Positions 1 to 7,847 of a DNA stretch of 64,000 nucleotides are shown one piece after another. The translations under genes and the position numbers were made by a program. Under the pieces are notes generated by a model. That model was not told where the DNA came from, did no database searches, and saw only the letters and a program-made list of their open reading frames with translations. Within the stretch, counting starts at the first letter, position 1, and each line of letters starts with the position of its first letter. This DNA is from Vulcanimicrobium alpinum (lineage in GTDB: Bacteria > Vulcanimicrobiota > Vulcanimicrobiia > Vulcanimicrobiales > Vulcanimicrobiaceae), in the NCBI RefSeq assembly GCF_027923555.1, contig NZ_AP025523.1, positions 682,001 through 746,000 of the forward strand, read 5' to 3'.

Positions 1-1
1 G

Positions 2-148
2 GACGCGGAGGACCGCGCCGACCCAACGGCGGCCGAGGAGCTCAATCGCGTATTGGAAGCGGGGGCAGAAGGCGCTGACGGTGTCGCCGATTGCGTGTTT
101 GGGGGGGTTGGCGGGGCAGGTTCTCAGGTGCATATCGTTCTTCTGTAG
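2..148 (+). CDS. possible 3' end of an upstream gene (partial)
   Basis: One frame is open from the window edge to a TAG at 146-148 and gives an acidic start (DAEDRADPTAAEELNRV) followed by a Gly/Val-rich tail. It is only 48 codons and has no recognisable domain, and the DNA here is less GC-biased than the genes that follow. It could equally be non-coding. The sequence upstream of the window is needed to decide. Confidence 0.2.
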   Translation, partial: DAEDRADPTAAEELNRVLEAGAEGADGVADCVFGGVGGAGSQVHIVLL

Positions 149-153
149 GCTAC

Positions 154-182
154 TTGACGTAAGTGTAGCACGGTGGTATTCT
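154..182 (+). promoter_or_regulatory. sigma70-type promoter for the DoxX gene
   Basis: TTGACG at 154-159 and TATTCT at 177-182 are separated by exactly 17 bases, close to the housekeeping consensus. It lies about 50 bases upstream of the DoxX start in a locally AT-rich stretch (about 150-230), unusual for this window. Confidence 0.55.
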
Positions 183-232
183 CTTGTTGAACCTACTAAT
201 AGTAAGTCGAATACGAAAGATAAGCTAACGTC

Positions 233-721
233 ATGGATATCGCACTTCTCCTCGTTCGCCTGATCGGGCTCGGCATGGCCGCCCATGGGGCGCAGAAACT
301 CTTCGGCTGGTTCGGCGGCTACGGCATCGCCGGGACCGGCGGCTGGCTGGAATCGATCGGGTTCCGGCCGGGCAAGGCCTTTGCCGTCGCCGCCGGGGCC
401 AGCGAGTTTGCAGGGGGGCTGCTGCTCGCGCTCGGGCTCGGCGGGCCGCTAGGGGCGCTGCTGATCATCGCGGCGATGGTTGTCGCGATCGGCTACCATG
501 CGCAGGGCGGGTTCTTCGCGCAGAAGGGGGGCTACGAGACGGCGTTGCTGTACGTCGTCATCGCGTTCGGGCTGGCGTTCACCGGCTTCGGGGCGTACAG
601 CCTCGACGCTGCGCTCGGACTGACCGGGTTGTACACGCCGACGGTGGAGTGGGCTGCGGTTGGGCTCGGCGTGCTCGGCGGGCTTGCGAACCTCGCGATC
701 CGGCGCAAGCCGGCGGCGTAA
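233..721 (+). CDS. DoxX family membrane protein
   Basis: The 162-residue protein has four hydrophobic segments, beginning with a first helix that ends in the family's HGxQKLFGWFGG motif (residues 18-29) and followed by the small-residue-rich helices typical of DoxX/DoxD proteins. Family members are inner-membrane proteins linked to redox or oxidative-stress systems, but the reaction is not fixed for most of them. It stands alone behind its own promoter, and two copies of the 22-bp repeat lie just after the stop. The ATG is the first in frame and follows the AT-rich leader. Confidence 0.85.
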   Translation: MDIALLLVRLIGLGMAAHGAQKLFGWFGGYGIAGTGGWLESIGFRPGKAFAVAAGASEFAGGLLLALGLGGPLGALLIIAAMVVAIGYHAQGGFFAQKGGYETALLYVVIAFGLAFTGFGAYSLDAALGLTGLYTPTVEWAAVGLGVLGGLANLAIRRKPAA

Positions 722-749
722 CGCCGCCTGCATGTATGAAAGCGGCCGC

Positions 750-793
750 GCTTCGACGAGCTCTGCGTGACAACGCGACGAGCTCAGCGTGAC
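750..793 (+). repeat. two tandem copies of the 22-bp GCTTCGAC...GCGTGAC element
   Basis: Copy one (750-771) is a full element and copy two (775-793) is slightly shortened at its 5' end. The consensus across the window is GCTTCGACAAGC followed by TCAGCGTGAC, and its first 12 bases can fold as GCTT-CGAC-AAGC. The second copy contains the stop codon (TCA at 784-786, read on the minus strand) of the rhodanese-like gene. Confidence 0.8.
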
Positions 794-1179
794 CGAGCGT
801 GCGCTAGAGGCGGCGGGTCCAGTTCTTGGACTTCTGACGGACGGATCGGCGGGACGACTTGTTCGAGCGACGGCTCCTGGGTGGGGCCGTCGTGCTGTTT
901 CCAGGCGCGGAAGCCGCCCTCGAGGATGCGCGCGTTGTAGCCCTGGGCGGCGAACCGGTCAGCGATCTCCGCCGTGTTGCCGCCGCGACCGTCTTCGTCA
1001 TAGAGGACCACCGGGCGCTCCGCCGCGATCGGCAGCGCGAGGTGCTCCGGGGTGAGCAGGTCGTGCGGACGATACCGGATCGCCCCGCGGATCTCTTCGG
1101 CACCCGCGTGCGCGCCCACGTTGATGATCGTCGCGCCGCCTTCGCCGAGCGCGCGCACTTCGTCGACCGTGATCTGCAT
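784..1179 (-). CDS. rhodanese-like domain protein, catalytic cysteine absent
   Basis: The 131-residue protein starts MQITVDEVRAL and follows the single-domain rhodanese pattern, ending with the typical LEGGFRAWK segment. The position that normally holds the persulfide-forming cysteine loop reads YDEDGRGGN, so Asp/Glu replace Cys and the protein probably does not transfer sulfur. It may bind or regulate instead. The ATG at 1179 was chosen because the domain begins there; the frame stays open upstream but runs antisense to the SDR gene. The two genes diverge with only 21 bases between starts. The stop codon lies inside a copy of the 22-bp repeat, so the last residues may be repeat-derived. Confidence 0.85.
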   Translation of the reverse strand: MQITVDEVRALGEGGATIINVGAHAGAEEIRGAIRYRPHDLLTPEHLALPIAAERPVVLYDEDGRGGNTAEIADRFAAQGYNARILEGGFRAWKQHDGPTQEPSLEQVVPPIRPSEVQELDPPPLAHARSR

Positions 1180-1200
1180 GTGTGATATCCTACCCGGCGC

Positions 1201-1914
1201 ATGACCGGTTCGAACGAACGCATCGTGCTCGTCACCGGCGCCGGGCGCGGGATCGGTCGCGCGATCGCGGCGCGCTTCCTCGCTTCGGGCGACCGGTGCG
1301 TTCTCGCCGTTCGCAGCGACGCAGTGCGCCGGGAACTCGAGGCCGAACTCGCCGGTGAACCGCAGGCCGTCGTCGAGCGATGCGACGTGCGCGATCGGGC
1401 GCAGGTCGACGCGCTTGCCGCGCGCGTGCGTGCGCGCTTCGGCCGCGTCGACGTCCTGGTGAACAACGCGGCGATCTTCGAATGCGTCGACTACGCGACG
1501 CGCGCGGACGAACTCGATCTCGACGTCGTGCGCAGGACCCTGGAGACGAACGTGCTCGGGACGATCGGGGTCTGCGTTGCGTTCGTGCCGCTCCTGCCGT
1601 GCGGTTCGCGCATCGTCAACCTCTCGAGCGACCTCGGACAGTTGGGAAAAGACGGCGGCATGACCGCGACGATGGTCGCGTATTCGCTGAGCAAAGCCGC
1701 CGTCAACGCCTACACCTCCGCGCTCGCGAACGCGCTGCACGACCGTGGAATCGCGGTCGACAGCCTGCATCCGGGCTGGATCCGCACCGCGATGGGGGGA
1801 CCGCACGCGCCGCTCTCCGTAGACGACGGTGCCGAAGCAGTCTACGCCCTCGCCAGCCGCGAACCCGGCCCGACCGGACGTTTCTGGATTGACGGCCGCG
1901 TTGCGCCGTGGTGA
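1201..1914 (+). CDS. short-chain dehydrogenase/reductase (SDR)
   Basis: The 237-residue protein is a classical SDR. It has the cofactor motif TGAGRGIG near residues 12-19, NNAA near residue 90, and the catalytic YSLSK near residue 160 after a conserved serine in NLSSD. A CDVRD motif follows the second beta-strand, and R/S residues after strand 2 suggest NADPH. Substrate is not predictable. It diverges from the rhodanese-like gene and converges with the MFS gene, with 7 bases between stops. Confidence 0.9.
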   Translation: MTGSNERIVLVTGAGRGIGRAIAARFLASGDRCVLAVRSDAVRRELEAELAGEPQAVVERCDVRDRAQVDALAARVRARFGRVDVLVNNAAIFECVDYATRADELDLDVVRRTLETNVLGTIGVCVAFVPLLPCGSRIVNLSSDLGQLGKDGGMTATMVAYSLSKAAVNAYTSALANALHDRGIAVDSLHPGWIRTAMGGPHAPLSVDDGAEAVYALASREPGPTGRFWIDGRVAPW

Positions 1915-1921
1915 ACGCGCG

Positions 1922-3262
1922 CTAGGCTGATTCTTCGAGCGCGCTGCGCGATCCGATGAGGCGCGTCGCGCTAGCCAGCATCGCGAAGCCGGCGCACCCG
2001 CACGCGATCCACAGCGCCGCGGGCGTCGCCCGCGCCACGATGTCGTGCGCCACGCCGGTCGCGCCGACGGGCTTCGCCCCGAAGGCGGCGAAGACCATCG
2101 CGACGAGCGCCGCGCCCAGCGTCTGTCCCGAGAGCCTCGCGGCCGCGAGTATCGCCGCGGCACTGGCGCTCTTCGCCCGTGGTGCGCTCGAGATCAGTTC
2201 GCGGTTGTTCGGCGACTGGAAGAAGCCGTAGCCGAACCCGCAGATCGCGCCGTGCGCGACGAACGAGAGCGTCGACGCGTCCGGCGGCATCAGGGCGTAG
2301 AGCGCGAGCCCCGTCGTGAAGATCGCCAGTCCGATCGTCGAGAGCACGCCGGCGGGAATCCGGTCGGAGAGACGGCCGGAGGTCGGCGCGATCAGCGCGA
2401 CGGCGACCGGCCACGAGGTGAGCAGCAGCCCGGATTCGAGCGGCGTTTTTCCGAGGACCGTTTGAAAGTAGAAGGGGAGGCCGACGTAGGCGAGTCCCTG
2501 CGCGACGAACGACGCGATCGACGTCCACGACGCAGCCGCGAAGACGCGAATGCGGAAGAGCTCGAGCGCTATCATCGGTTCCGGGAGCGCGAACTGCCGG
2601 CGGATGAAGAACCATGCCGCCGCCGCACCGGCGACGAGGCGCGCAGCGATCGTCGCCGCGGCGTCGCCGCGCGCGAAACCGTCGATCCCCCAGATGAGCA
2701 GCGAGAACCCGAGCGCGCTGGCGACGACGCTTGCGACGTCGAACCGGCCTTCGCCGCGGATGTCGCGCGGAAGCGAGCGGCTCAACGCGATCGAGGCGAA
2801 CCCGAGCGGCACGTTGATCGCGAAGATCCACGGCCACGGCGCGATCGCGAGGAAGAGTCCGCCGATCGTCGGTCCCGCGGCAGCGCTGGTCGCGATGACG
2901 ACCGCGTTGATCCCGAGCGCGCGACCGAGCTGCGCGCGCGGAAACACCTCGCGCAGAATCGCCGGTGCGACGGCCATGATCGCGGAGGCGCCGACGCCCT
3001 GCGCCGCGCGCGCCGCGATCAGCACCGGCATCGAACGCGCGAGCGCGCACGCGAGCGACCCGGCGATGAAGGCGACGACGCCGTACCGGTAGACACGCGC
3101 TGCGCCGCGCGTCTGACCGAGCGCCGCGAAGGCGAAGAGCGACGCGGTCACGGCGAGCTGAAATCCGTTGACGACCCAGATCGCCTCGACCGGCGATGCG
3201 CCGAGATCGCGCGCGATCGTCGGCAGCGCCGTGTTCGCGATCGATCCGTCCAGTACCGACAT
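1922..3262 (-). CDS. MFS transporter, DHA2/EmrB-type drug exporter
   Basis: The protein has about 14 hydrophobic segments and the EmrB-type motif VLDGSIANTALPTIARDLG at its N-terminus, plus antiporter-type motif C in helix 5 (SAAAGPTIGG). It probably exports a drug-like compound in exchange for protons. The ATG at 3262 cuts into helix 1. The frame continues upstream with well-matching family sequence (LGLAIATA and a basic PLAQRRTAYL stretch) up to a stop at 3341-3343, yet that stretch holds no ATG, GTG or TTG. CTG at 3314-3316 is the only reasonable earlier start. The real protein is therefore probably about 18 residues longer and starts at an unusual codon. Confidence 0.85.
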   Translation of the reverse strand: MSVLDGSIANTALPTIARDLGASPVEAIWVVNGFQLAVTASLFAFAALGQTRGAARVYRYGVVAFIAGSLACALARSMPVLIAARAAQGVGASAIMAVAPAILREVFPRAQLGRALGINAVVIATSAAAGPTIGGLFLAIAPWPWIFAINVPLGFASIALSRSLPRDIRGEGRFDVASVVASALGFSLLIWGIDGFARGDAAATIAARLVAGAAAAWFFIRRQFALPEPMIALELFRIRVFAAASWTSIASFVAQGLAYVGLPFYFQTVLGKTPLESGLLLTSWPVAVALIAPTSGRLSDRIPAGVLSTIGLAIFTTGLALYALMPPDASTLSFVAHGAICGFGYGFFQSPNNRELISSAPRAKSASAAAILAAARLSGQTLGAALVAMVFAAFGAKPVGATGVAHDIVARATPAALWIACGCAGFAMLASATRLIGSRSALEESA

Positions 3263-3419
3263 CGCGGTCGCGATCGCCAGCCCGAGATACGCCGTCCGCC
3301 GCTGCGCGAGCGGCAGACCGTCGTGCTGTTCCGTGTCCGACTAACCCTTCGCTTCGAGCGCGGTGACGCGCCGCTCGCGATCGTGATAGGGCACCGACGC
3401 TGTTACCCCGTTGTGTCCG

Positions 3420-4304
3420 TCAGACGAACGCTTGTTCCGCGTGGTACGAACTGCGCGAGAGCGGTCCGGCGACGACCTGCACGAACCTCTTCGCATCGCC
3501 GACAGCTTTCAGCCGCGCGAACTTCTCGGGCGTGACGAACTCCTGCACCTTGAGATGACGCTTGGTGGGCTGCAGGTACTGCCCCATCGTGAAGATGTCG
3601 ACGCCGATCGCGCGCGCATCGTCCATCGCCTGCGCGATTTCGTCCTCGGTTTCACCGAGGCCGAGCATCAGCGAGGTTTTCGTGTACGTCACCTTGCCCG
3701 AGCGCTTCGCATGCTCCAGCACCGCGAGCGACTGCCGGTAGTTGGCACGCCGGTCGCGCACGCTCGATTGCAGGCGTTCGACGGTTTCGAGATTGTGCGC
3801 CAGCACTTCGGGCTGCGCGTCGAGGACGATGTCGAGCGCAGCGAGATCGCCGGCGAAATCGCCGGTGAGGCACTCGACCTTCGCGTCGGCGACCTTCTTG
3901 CGGATCATGCGCACGGTGCCGGCGAAGATCGCCGCGCCGCCGTCGGCGAGGTCGTCGCGATCGACTGCGGTGAGGACGAGGTACTTCCAGCCCAACTCGG
4001 CGACCGCTTCGGCGACGCGCTTGGGTTCGAGCCAGTCGACTTCACCCTTCGGCGAGCCGGTCTTCACGTTGCAGAAATGACAGCCGCGCGTGCACGTGTC
4101 GCCGAGGATCATGATGGTCGCCGTCCCGGCGCCCCAGCACTCGCCGATGTTCGGGCACATCGCTTCCTGGCAGACGGTGTGCAACTGCAGGCGGCGGACT
4201 TCGCCGAGCACGTGCTCGTACGACTCGCCCGACGGAAGGCGGACTTTGAGCCATTCGGGCTTGCGCTTGGGCGGTTCGGGCGAGATGAGATCGATAGTCG
4301 TCAT
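3420..4304 (-). CDS. lipA: lipoyl synthase LipA
   Basis: This radical-SAM enzyme inserts two sulfurs into octanoyl groups on E2/H proteins. The auxiliary cluster cysteines follow CX4CX5C (C45, C50, C56) and the radical-SAM cluster follows CX3CX2C (C71, C75, C78). The C-terminal RSSY motif that holds the auxiliary cluster serine is present close to the end. Length, 294 residues, is normal. The ATG at 4304 overlaps the lipB stop by four bases (ATGA), so the two are translationally coupled. An in-frame extension upstream lies inside lipB and is rejected. Confidence 0.97.
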   Translation of the reverse strand: MTTIDLISPEPPKRKPEWLKVRLPSGESYEHVLGEVRRLQLHTVCQEAMCPNIGECWGAGTATIMILGDTCTRGCHFCNVKTGSPKGEVDWLEPKRVAEAVAELGWKYLVLTAVDRDDLADGGAAIFAGTVRMIRKKVADAKVECLTGDFAGDLAALDIVLDAQPEVLAHNLETVERLQSSVRDRRANYRQSLAVLEHAKRSGKVTYTKTSLMLGLGETEDEIAQAMDDARAIGVDIFTMGQYLQPTKRHLKVQEFVTPEKFARLKAVGDAKRFVQVVAGPLSRSSYHAEQAFV

Positions 4305-5008
4305 GCGAGTTCCAGGCTGGTGTTCGCCGGAAAGGGAAGCGGTGCCCCCGGCGCGAGCACGTCGCACGCGTAGGTGACGCCGAAGCCGCCGGCGAGCGAC
4401 TCGAGCAGCGCGTCCCGCACGTCGTCGCGCGCGACGTCACGGCAGGTCTGGGCGGCGATCGACGTGATCCCGAACTCCGGCGTCCCGCACGGCGTGATCA
4501 GCCGGTCGTAGTCGAGCGCGGTCGTCACGTTGAGCGCGAGACCGTGCATCGACGTCATCCGCCGCACCGCCAGTCCGACGGCGCAGATCGCGTCGCCGCC
4601 GACGTAGACGCCGCGATGTTCGGCGCGCCGTTGCGCCTCGATGCCGAATTGCCGCAGGGTGTCGATCACCGCGTTCTCGATTGCGCCGACGAGAGGGACG
4701 ATCTCGCGAAAGCGCGGTAGCTTGCGGATCGGGTACACCACGATCTGCCCCGGGCCGTGATACGTGACGTCGCCGCCCCGCTCGACCTCGACCACGTCGA
4801 CGCCGCGCGCGGCGAGCAGGCCGCTCGAGACGAGCAGGTTGGACGTCTTCGCGTTGCGCCCGAGGGTGATGACCGGCTCGTGTTCGACGACGAGCCACGT
4901 CTCCGGGGCGCGTCCCTCGGCGACTGCGGCGTGGAGGGCACGCTGCAGCGCTAGGACCGGCGCGTACCGCCGGCGCCCCAGATCGAGCACGCGAGCCGGG
5001 TCCGCCAT
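4301..5008 (-). CDS. lipB: octanoyltransferase LipB, catalytic lysine position is Ala
   Basis: LipB moves octanoyl from acyl carrier protein to lipoyl-domain lysines. The hallmark GGDVTYHGPGQ (residues 78-88), HGLALNV and the acyl-accepting cysteine in TPCGTPEFG (C174) are intact. The invariant lysine, normally in an xKIxxxG segment, reads GDAICAVG here, so Ala140 replaces it. Known LipB enzymes use that Cys/Lys pair, so this version may be weak or use another base. The start is the ATG at 5008; a TTG at 5029 is an alternative. It is the first gene of lipB-lipA. Confidence 0.93.
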   Translation of the reverse strand: MADPARVLDLGRRRYAPVLALQRALHAAVAEGRAPETWLVVEHEPVITLGRNAKTSNLLVSSGLLAARGVDVVEVERGGDVTYHGPGQIVVYPIRKLPRFREIVPLVGAIENAVIDTLRQFGIEAQRRAEHRGVYVGGDAICAVGLAVRRMTSMHGLALNVTTALDYDRLITPCGTPEFGITSIAAQTCRDVARDDVRDALLESLAGGFGVTYACDVLAPGAPLPFPANTSLELA

Positions 5009-5056
5009 ACCCGGATCACGACCCGGCAAGGGTCGCGATGGTTCCCCGGACCGGTG

Positions 5057-5329
5057 TCAGCGGCGTCCCGCCTCGAGCGCGATCAGACGCGCGTCGATCG
5101 CATCGAAGCGAACGTCGATCGCATCGAACTTTTCCAGCATGCGAATCTCGAGGCGCGCGACGCGGTCTTCGAGGCGATCGACCCGCCGTTCGAGCGCGTC
5201 GAAGCGGCGCTCGAGCGCGTCGAAGCGGCGCACGATCATCTCGACCGTCGAGGCGATCGCTTCGTGCAAGGACCGGAAACCGTCGAGAATTTCCTGATCG
5301 GTCACCGGTCCATCATGGCCGCGCTCCAT
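5057..5329 (-). CDS. small coiled-coil protein
   Basis: The 90-residue protein is built almost entirely of heptads. Repeating units of the form RFDALERR, RVDRLEDR and RFDAIDAR run from about residue 33 to 85, preceded by a short helix (DQEILDGFRSLHEAI). It has no signal peptide or membrane segment. The repeats suggest self-association or binding to a partner coiled coil. Function is unknown. A GTG at 5305 is an alternative start. It sits 24 bases upstream of the lpd stop region and downstream of lpd in the direction of transcription. Confidence 0.6.
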   Translation of the reverse strand: MERGHDGPVTDQEILDGFRSLHEAIASTVEMIVRRFDALERRFDALERRVDRLEDRVARLEIRMLEKFDAIDVRFDAIDARLIALEAGRR

Positions 5330-5353
5330 TGCCGCGACGTTGCCGCCGTACGA

Positions 5354-6802
5354 TCAGACGGCGGCGGGCTGTTTGGCGGGCTTGGCGTTGACGATGTGGA
5401 TCGCTTTTCCGTGCATGAACTCCGCGGTGTCCATGATCGATTCGGTGAGCGTCGGGTGGGGGTGGATCGAGAGTCCGATGTCTTCGACCGTCGCGCCCAT
5501 CTCGAGAGCGATGACGCCTTCGCCGATCAGCGACTCCGCTTGCGGCGCGACGATGTGCATTCCCAGCAACAGGTCCGTCTTCGCGTCGCCGATCAGCTTG
5601 ATGAGGCCGTCCGTCTCGTTCATCGTGCGCGCGCGGCCCGACGCGATCAAATTCATCTTTCCGACCCGCACGTCGTAGCCGGCTGCCTTCGCCTCTTCCT
5701 CGGAGAGGCCGATCGTCGCGACCTCGGGATCGGTGTAGACGCAGTTCGGAATCGCGACCGGGTCGAACGCGCTCGCCTTGTCGCCGGCGATCACTTCGGC
5801 AGCGACGACGCCTTCTTTCATCGCCTTGTGCGCGAGCATCGGCGCGCCGGTGACGTCGCCGATCGCGTAGATCCCCTCGACCTTGGTCCGGCGCTGCGCG
5901 TCGACGTCGAGGAACCCTTTGTCGTTGGTCGCGAGGCCAGCGGCCGCGAGGTTGAGCGTGTCGGTCACCGGCTTGCGGCCGACCGCGACGAGCACTTGAT
6001 CGAACTCGCGCGTCTCGGGTTTGTTGTTCGTCCCCTCGCCGCTGATCGTCACCTTCGCGCGCTGCGGCCCGCTCTTCTCGATCGTCTCGACCTTCGTGCT
6101 GAGCATGATCTCGACGCCCTGTTTTTTGAGGATCCGGCCGAGCGTCTTGCTGATCTCGAGGTCGGTCCCGGTGAGCAGTTGCGGCATCGCCTCGACGACG
6201 AGTACCTTCGCGCCCATGCGGGTGTAGACCGTCGCGAACTCGAGTCCGATCACGCCGCCGCCGACGATGAGCATCGTCTGCGGGATGCGCTTGATGCGCA
6301 CGGCCTCGTCGGAGTTGATGATGACGTCGCCGTCGTGCGGCCACGCCCCGACGTTGATCGGTGCGGAACCGGTCGCGATCACGATCGCCGGTGCCGTGTA
6401 CTCGTCGGTCGAGCCGTCTTTTTTCTTCAGCGAAACGGTGTTCTTCGAGGTGAACGATGCGTCGCCGTAGGCGAACTCGACGTTGTTCGCCTTGAACAAC
6501 TGGTTGACGCCGCCGACGTTCGCTTTTACGACCTTGTCGGCGAACGCGGCCACGCCCTCACGGTCGACTTCGGCCTTGGGAACTTTCAGACCGAGCTGGC
6601 CGGCGTGCTCGATCTGACGCGAGATCTCGCCGACGTGCAGCAGTGCCTTGGTGGGAATGCAGCCCCAGTTCAGGCAGACGCCGCCGACCTCGTCGCGGTC
6701 GAAACAGACGACCTTCTTGCCGAGCTGGCCGAGCCGGATCGCAGCGTGATATCCGCCGGGACCGGCGCCGATGACGAGGGCGTCGACGTTAAAGGGAGCC
6801 AT
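5354..6802 (-). CDS. lpdA: dihydrolipoamide dehydrogenase (E3)
   Basis: This FAD enzyme reoxidises dihydrolipoamide on E2 and passes electrons to NAD+. The GAGPGGY FAD motif lies at residues 12-18 and the redox disulfide GGVCLNWGCIPTK has C43 and C48. The NAD-binding GGGVIGLE and C-terminal HPHPTLTE dyad segments are present, and length, 482 residues, is typical. There is no N-terminal lipoyl domain. Together with lipA and lipB downstream and aceE-aceF 11 kb upstream it completes a pyruvate dehydrogenase complex. The C-terminal KPAKQPAAV tail is a normal variable end. Confidence 0.97.
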   Translation of the reverse strand: MAPFNVDALVIGAGPGGYHAAIRLGQLGKKVVCFDRDEVGGVCLNWGCIPTKALLHVGEISRQIEHAGQLGLKVPKAEVDREGVAAFADKVVKANVGGVNQLFKANNVEFAYGDASFTSKNTVSLKKKDGSTDEYTAPAIVIATGSAPINVGAWPHDGDVIINSDEAVRIKRIPQTMLIVGGGVIGLEFATVYTRMGAKVLVVEAMPQLLTGTDLEISKTLGRILKKQGVEIMLSTKVETIEKSGPQRAKVTISGEGTNNKPETREFDQVLVAVGRKPVTDTLNLAAAGLATNDKGFLDVDAQRRTKVEGIYAIGDVTGAPMLAHKAMKEGVVAAEVIAGDKASAFDPVAIPNCVYTDPEVATIGLSEEEAKAAGYDVRVGKMNLIASGRARTMNETDGLIKLIGDAKTDLLLGMHIVAPQAESLIGEGVIALEMGATVEDIGLSIHPHPTLTESIMDTAEFMHGKAIHIVNAKPAKQPAAV

Positions 6803-6857
6803 GACCTGGACGTTTCTCCTCGAGGCAAGCGCGGGCTGGGACCATCGAACACGACCC

Positions 6858-6887
6858 GCGCCGAACGGAATATGTTTCGTTCGGCGC
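6858..6887 (-). terminator. hairpin after the lipoprotein gene, possible terminator
   Basis: GCGCCGAACG (6858-6867) pairs perfectly with CGTTCGGCGC (6878-6887) and the loop adds further A-T pairs. It lies 32 bases past the lipoprotein stop and about 55 bases before the lpd start. There is no clear U-run, so it could be an mRNA-stabilising or attenuation hairpin instead. Confidence 0.4.
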
Positions 6888-6919
6888 TTCGCGCGCGATG
6901 GTTCCCGTCCCCGGCGCGC

Positions 6920-7294
6920 TCAGCCGCGCGGAACGTCGATCTTGTAGGCGCCGAGCTTCTGGTTGGGATCGATCCGGATGTGGACGACCGCCGTACCCTT
7001 TTCGAACGCCGCTTCGTAGTCGTAGCGTCCCTTGTCGGGATCGGACGAGGAGGGCTTGAGCCCCTGATAGCCGCCCAGCGCGTGCATCTGATCGGAGATC
7101 TGACCGATCGAGGCGCGGGTGACTTCCGCCTTGAGCGCATCGTCCATGTGCGCTGTCGCGCGCTCCATATCGACGTCGTAGACGGCGCGCGTCGTTTCGT
7201 CGGCCAGCGTCTGCGGGCTGGTTGCGGAGGGCGACGCGCATCCGCCCGCCGCGAGCGCGATCAGCGCCGCGGCGGGGAGAAGCACTTTTCGCAT
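6920..7294 (-). CDS. small lipoprotein
   Basis: The mature 124-residue protein starts with a lipobox, LAAGGC, with the lipidated cysteine at residue 19. The preceding signal peptide is MRKVLLPAAALIALAAGG. The remainder is a compact alpha/beta domain of the DUF3887/DUF4019-like kind (helical DVDMERATAHMDDALKAEV, then strands ending HIRIDPNQKLGAYKIDV). This family match is from pattern only. The ATG at 7294 was preferred to one 7 codons upstream because the signal peptide begins there. It follows the next gene's stop by five bases and is likely co-transcribed with it. Confidence 0.7.
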   Translation of the reverse strand: MRKVLLPAAALIALAAGGCASPSATSPQTLADETTRAVYDVDMERATAHMDDALKAEVTRASIGQISDQMHALGGYQGLKPSSSDPDKGRYDYEAAFEKGTAVVHIRIDPNQKLGAYKIDVPRG

Positions 7295-7299
7295 CGCGG

Positions 7300-7782
7300 T
7301 TAGAGTCGGCCCCACCCGTACGTGGTGGTGGCGACCTTCGTGCCGTCGGCGGGACGCGAGAGGCGTGCCGACGCGACCAACGGGCCAGATGCGGTGCTGC
7401 CGGTCGAGGCCGTGTGCTGCGTGCGGCGTTCGCTCATCGCGAGCTGATGGCGCAGGCGCAGCACTTCCTGGTGCTGGATCGCGACTTCGTGCTTGTACGA
7501 GGCGTTGATCGCGACCTGATGATTGTAGGCCGAACGTTCCGATTCGTAGGCCGCCTCGGCGTTGTTCGCTTCCGCCTGCGTCTGCGCCTGACGGTAGTCG
7601 TACTCGGCGTACTTCTGGTGAACTTTGCGGTTGTGGTTGATGATCAGCAGCGCGGCAGCCGCGCCGCCGATGATGATGTTGCGCGTGCTGGCCGCACCAT
7701 CGGCGAGGGCCGGCGCGCTCGGGATCGCGGTCGCCGCAAGCGAGGCGGCGAGGGTCAAGCTAGCGAGTCGTCGGTCAATCAT
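7300..7782 (-). CDS. secreted coiled-coil protein, unknown function
   Basis: The 160-residue protein has a signal peptide (residues 1-27, cleaved after ALA) and a short glycine/alanine hydrophobic stretch (IIIGGAAAALLII, residues 36-48). A long charged helix rich in Gln, Glu and Ala follows, then a low-complexity Ser/Thr tail. It looks like an inner-membrane-anchored or periplasmic coiled-coil protein. The start at 7782 has AAGGAGT about 12 bases upstream. No family recognised. Confidence 0.65.
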   Translation of the reverse strand: MIDRRLASLTLAASLAATAIPSAPALADGAASTRNIIIGGAAAALLIINHNRKVHQKYAEYDYRQAQTQAEANNAEAAYESERSAYNHQVAINASYKHEVAIQHQEVLRLRHQLAMSERRTQHTASTGSTASGPLVASARLSRPADGTKVATTTYGWGRL

Positions 7783-7847
7783 GAAAATGAGTGCACTCCT
7801 TGTTTCGGTAGTTACCCAACGTCTGGCTTCGACGCACGGGTTCCTGA

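Noticed and set aside
81-263. 60-codon frame across the DoxX promoter
   Set aside because: It runs through the promoter and into doxX in another frame, with no ribosome site or protein-like pattern.
5054-7303. 749-codon open frame on the plus strand opposite lpd
   Set aside because: Arg/Asp-rich composition without domains; it is antisense to lpd and caused by high-GC codon periodicity. The same applies to other long frames at 8190-9992, 14176-15675, 19138-21390 and 47019-48119.
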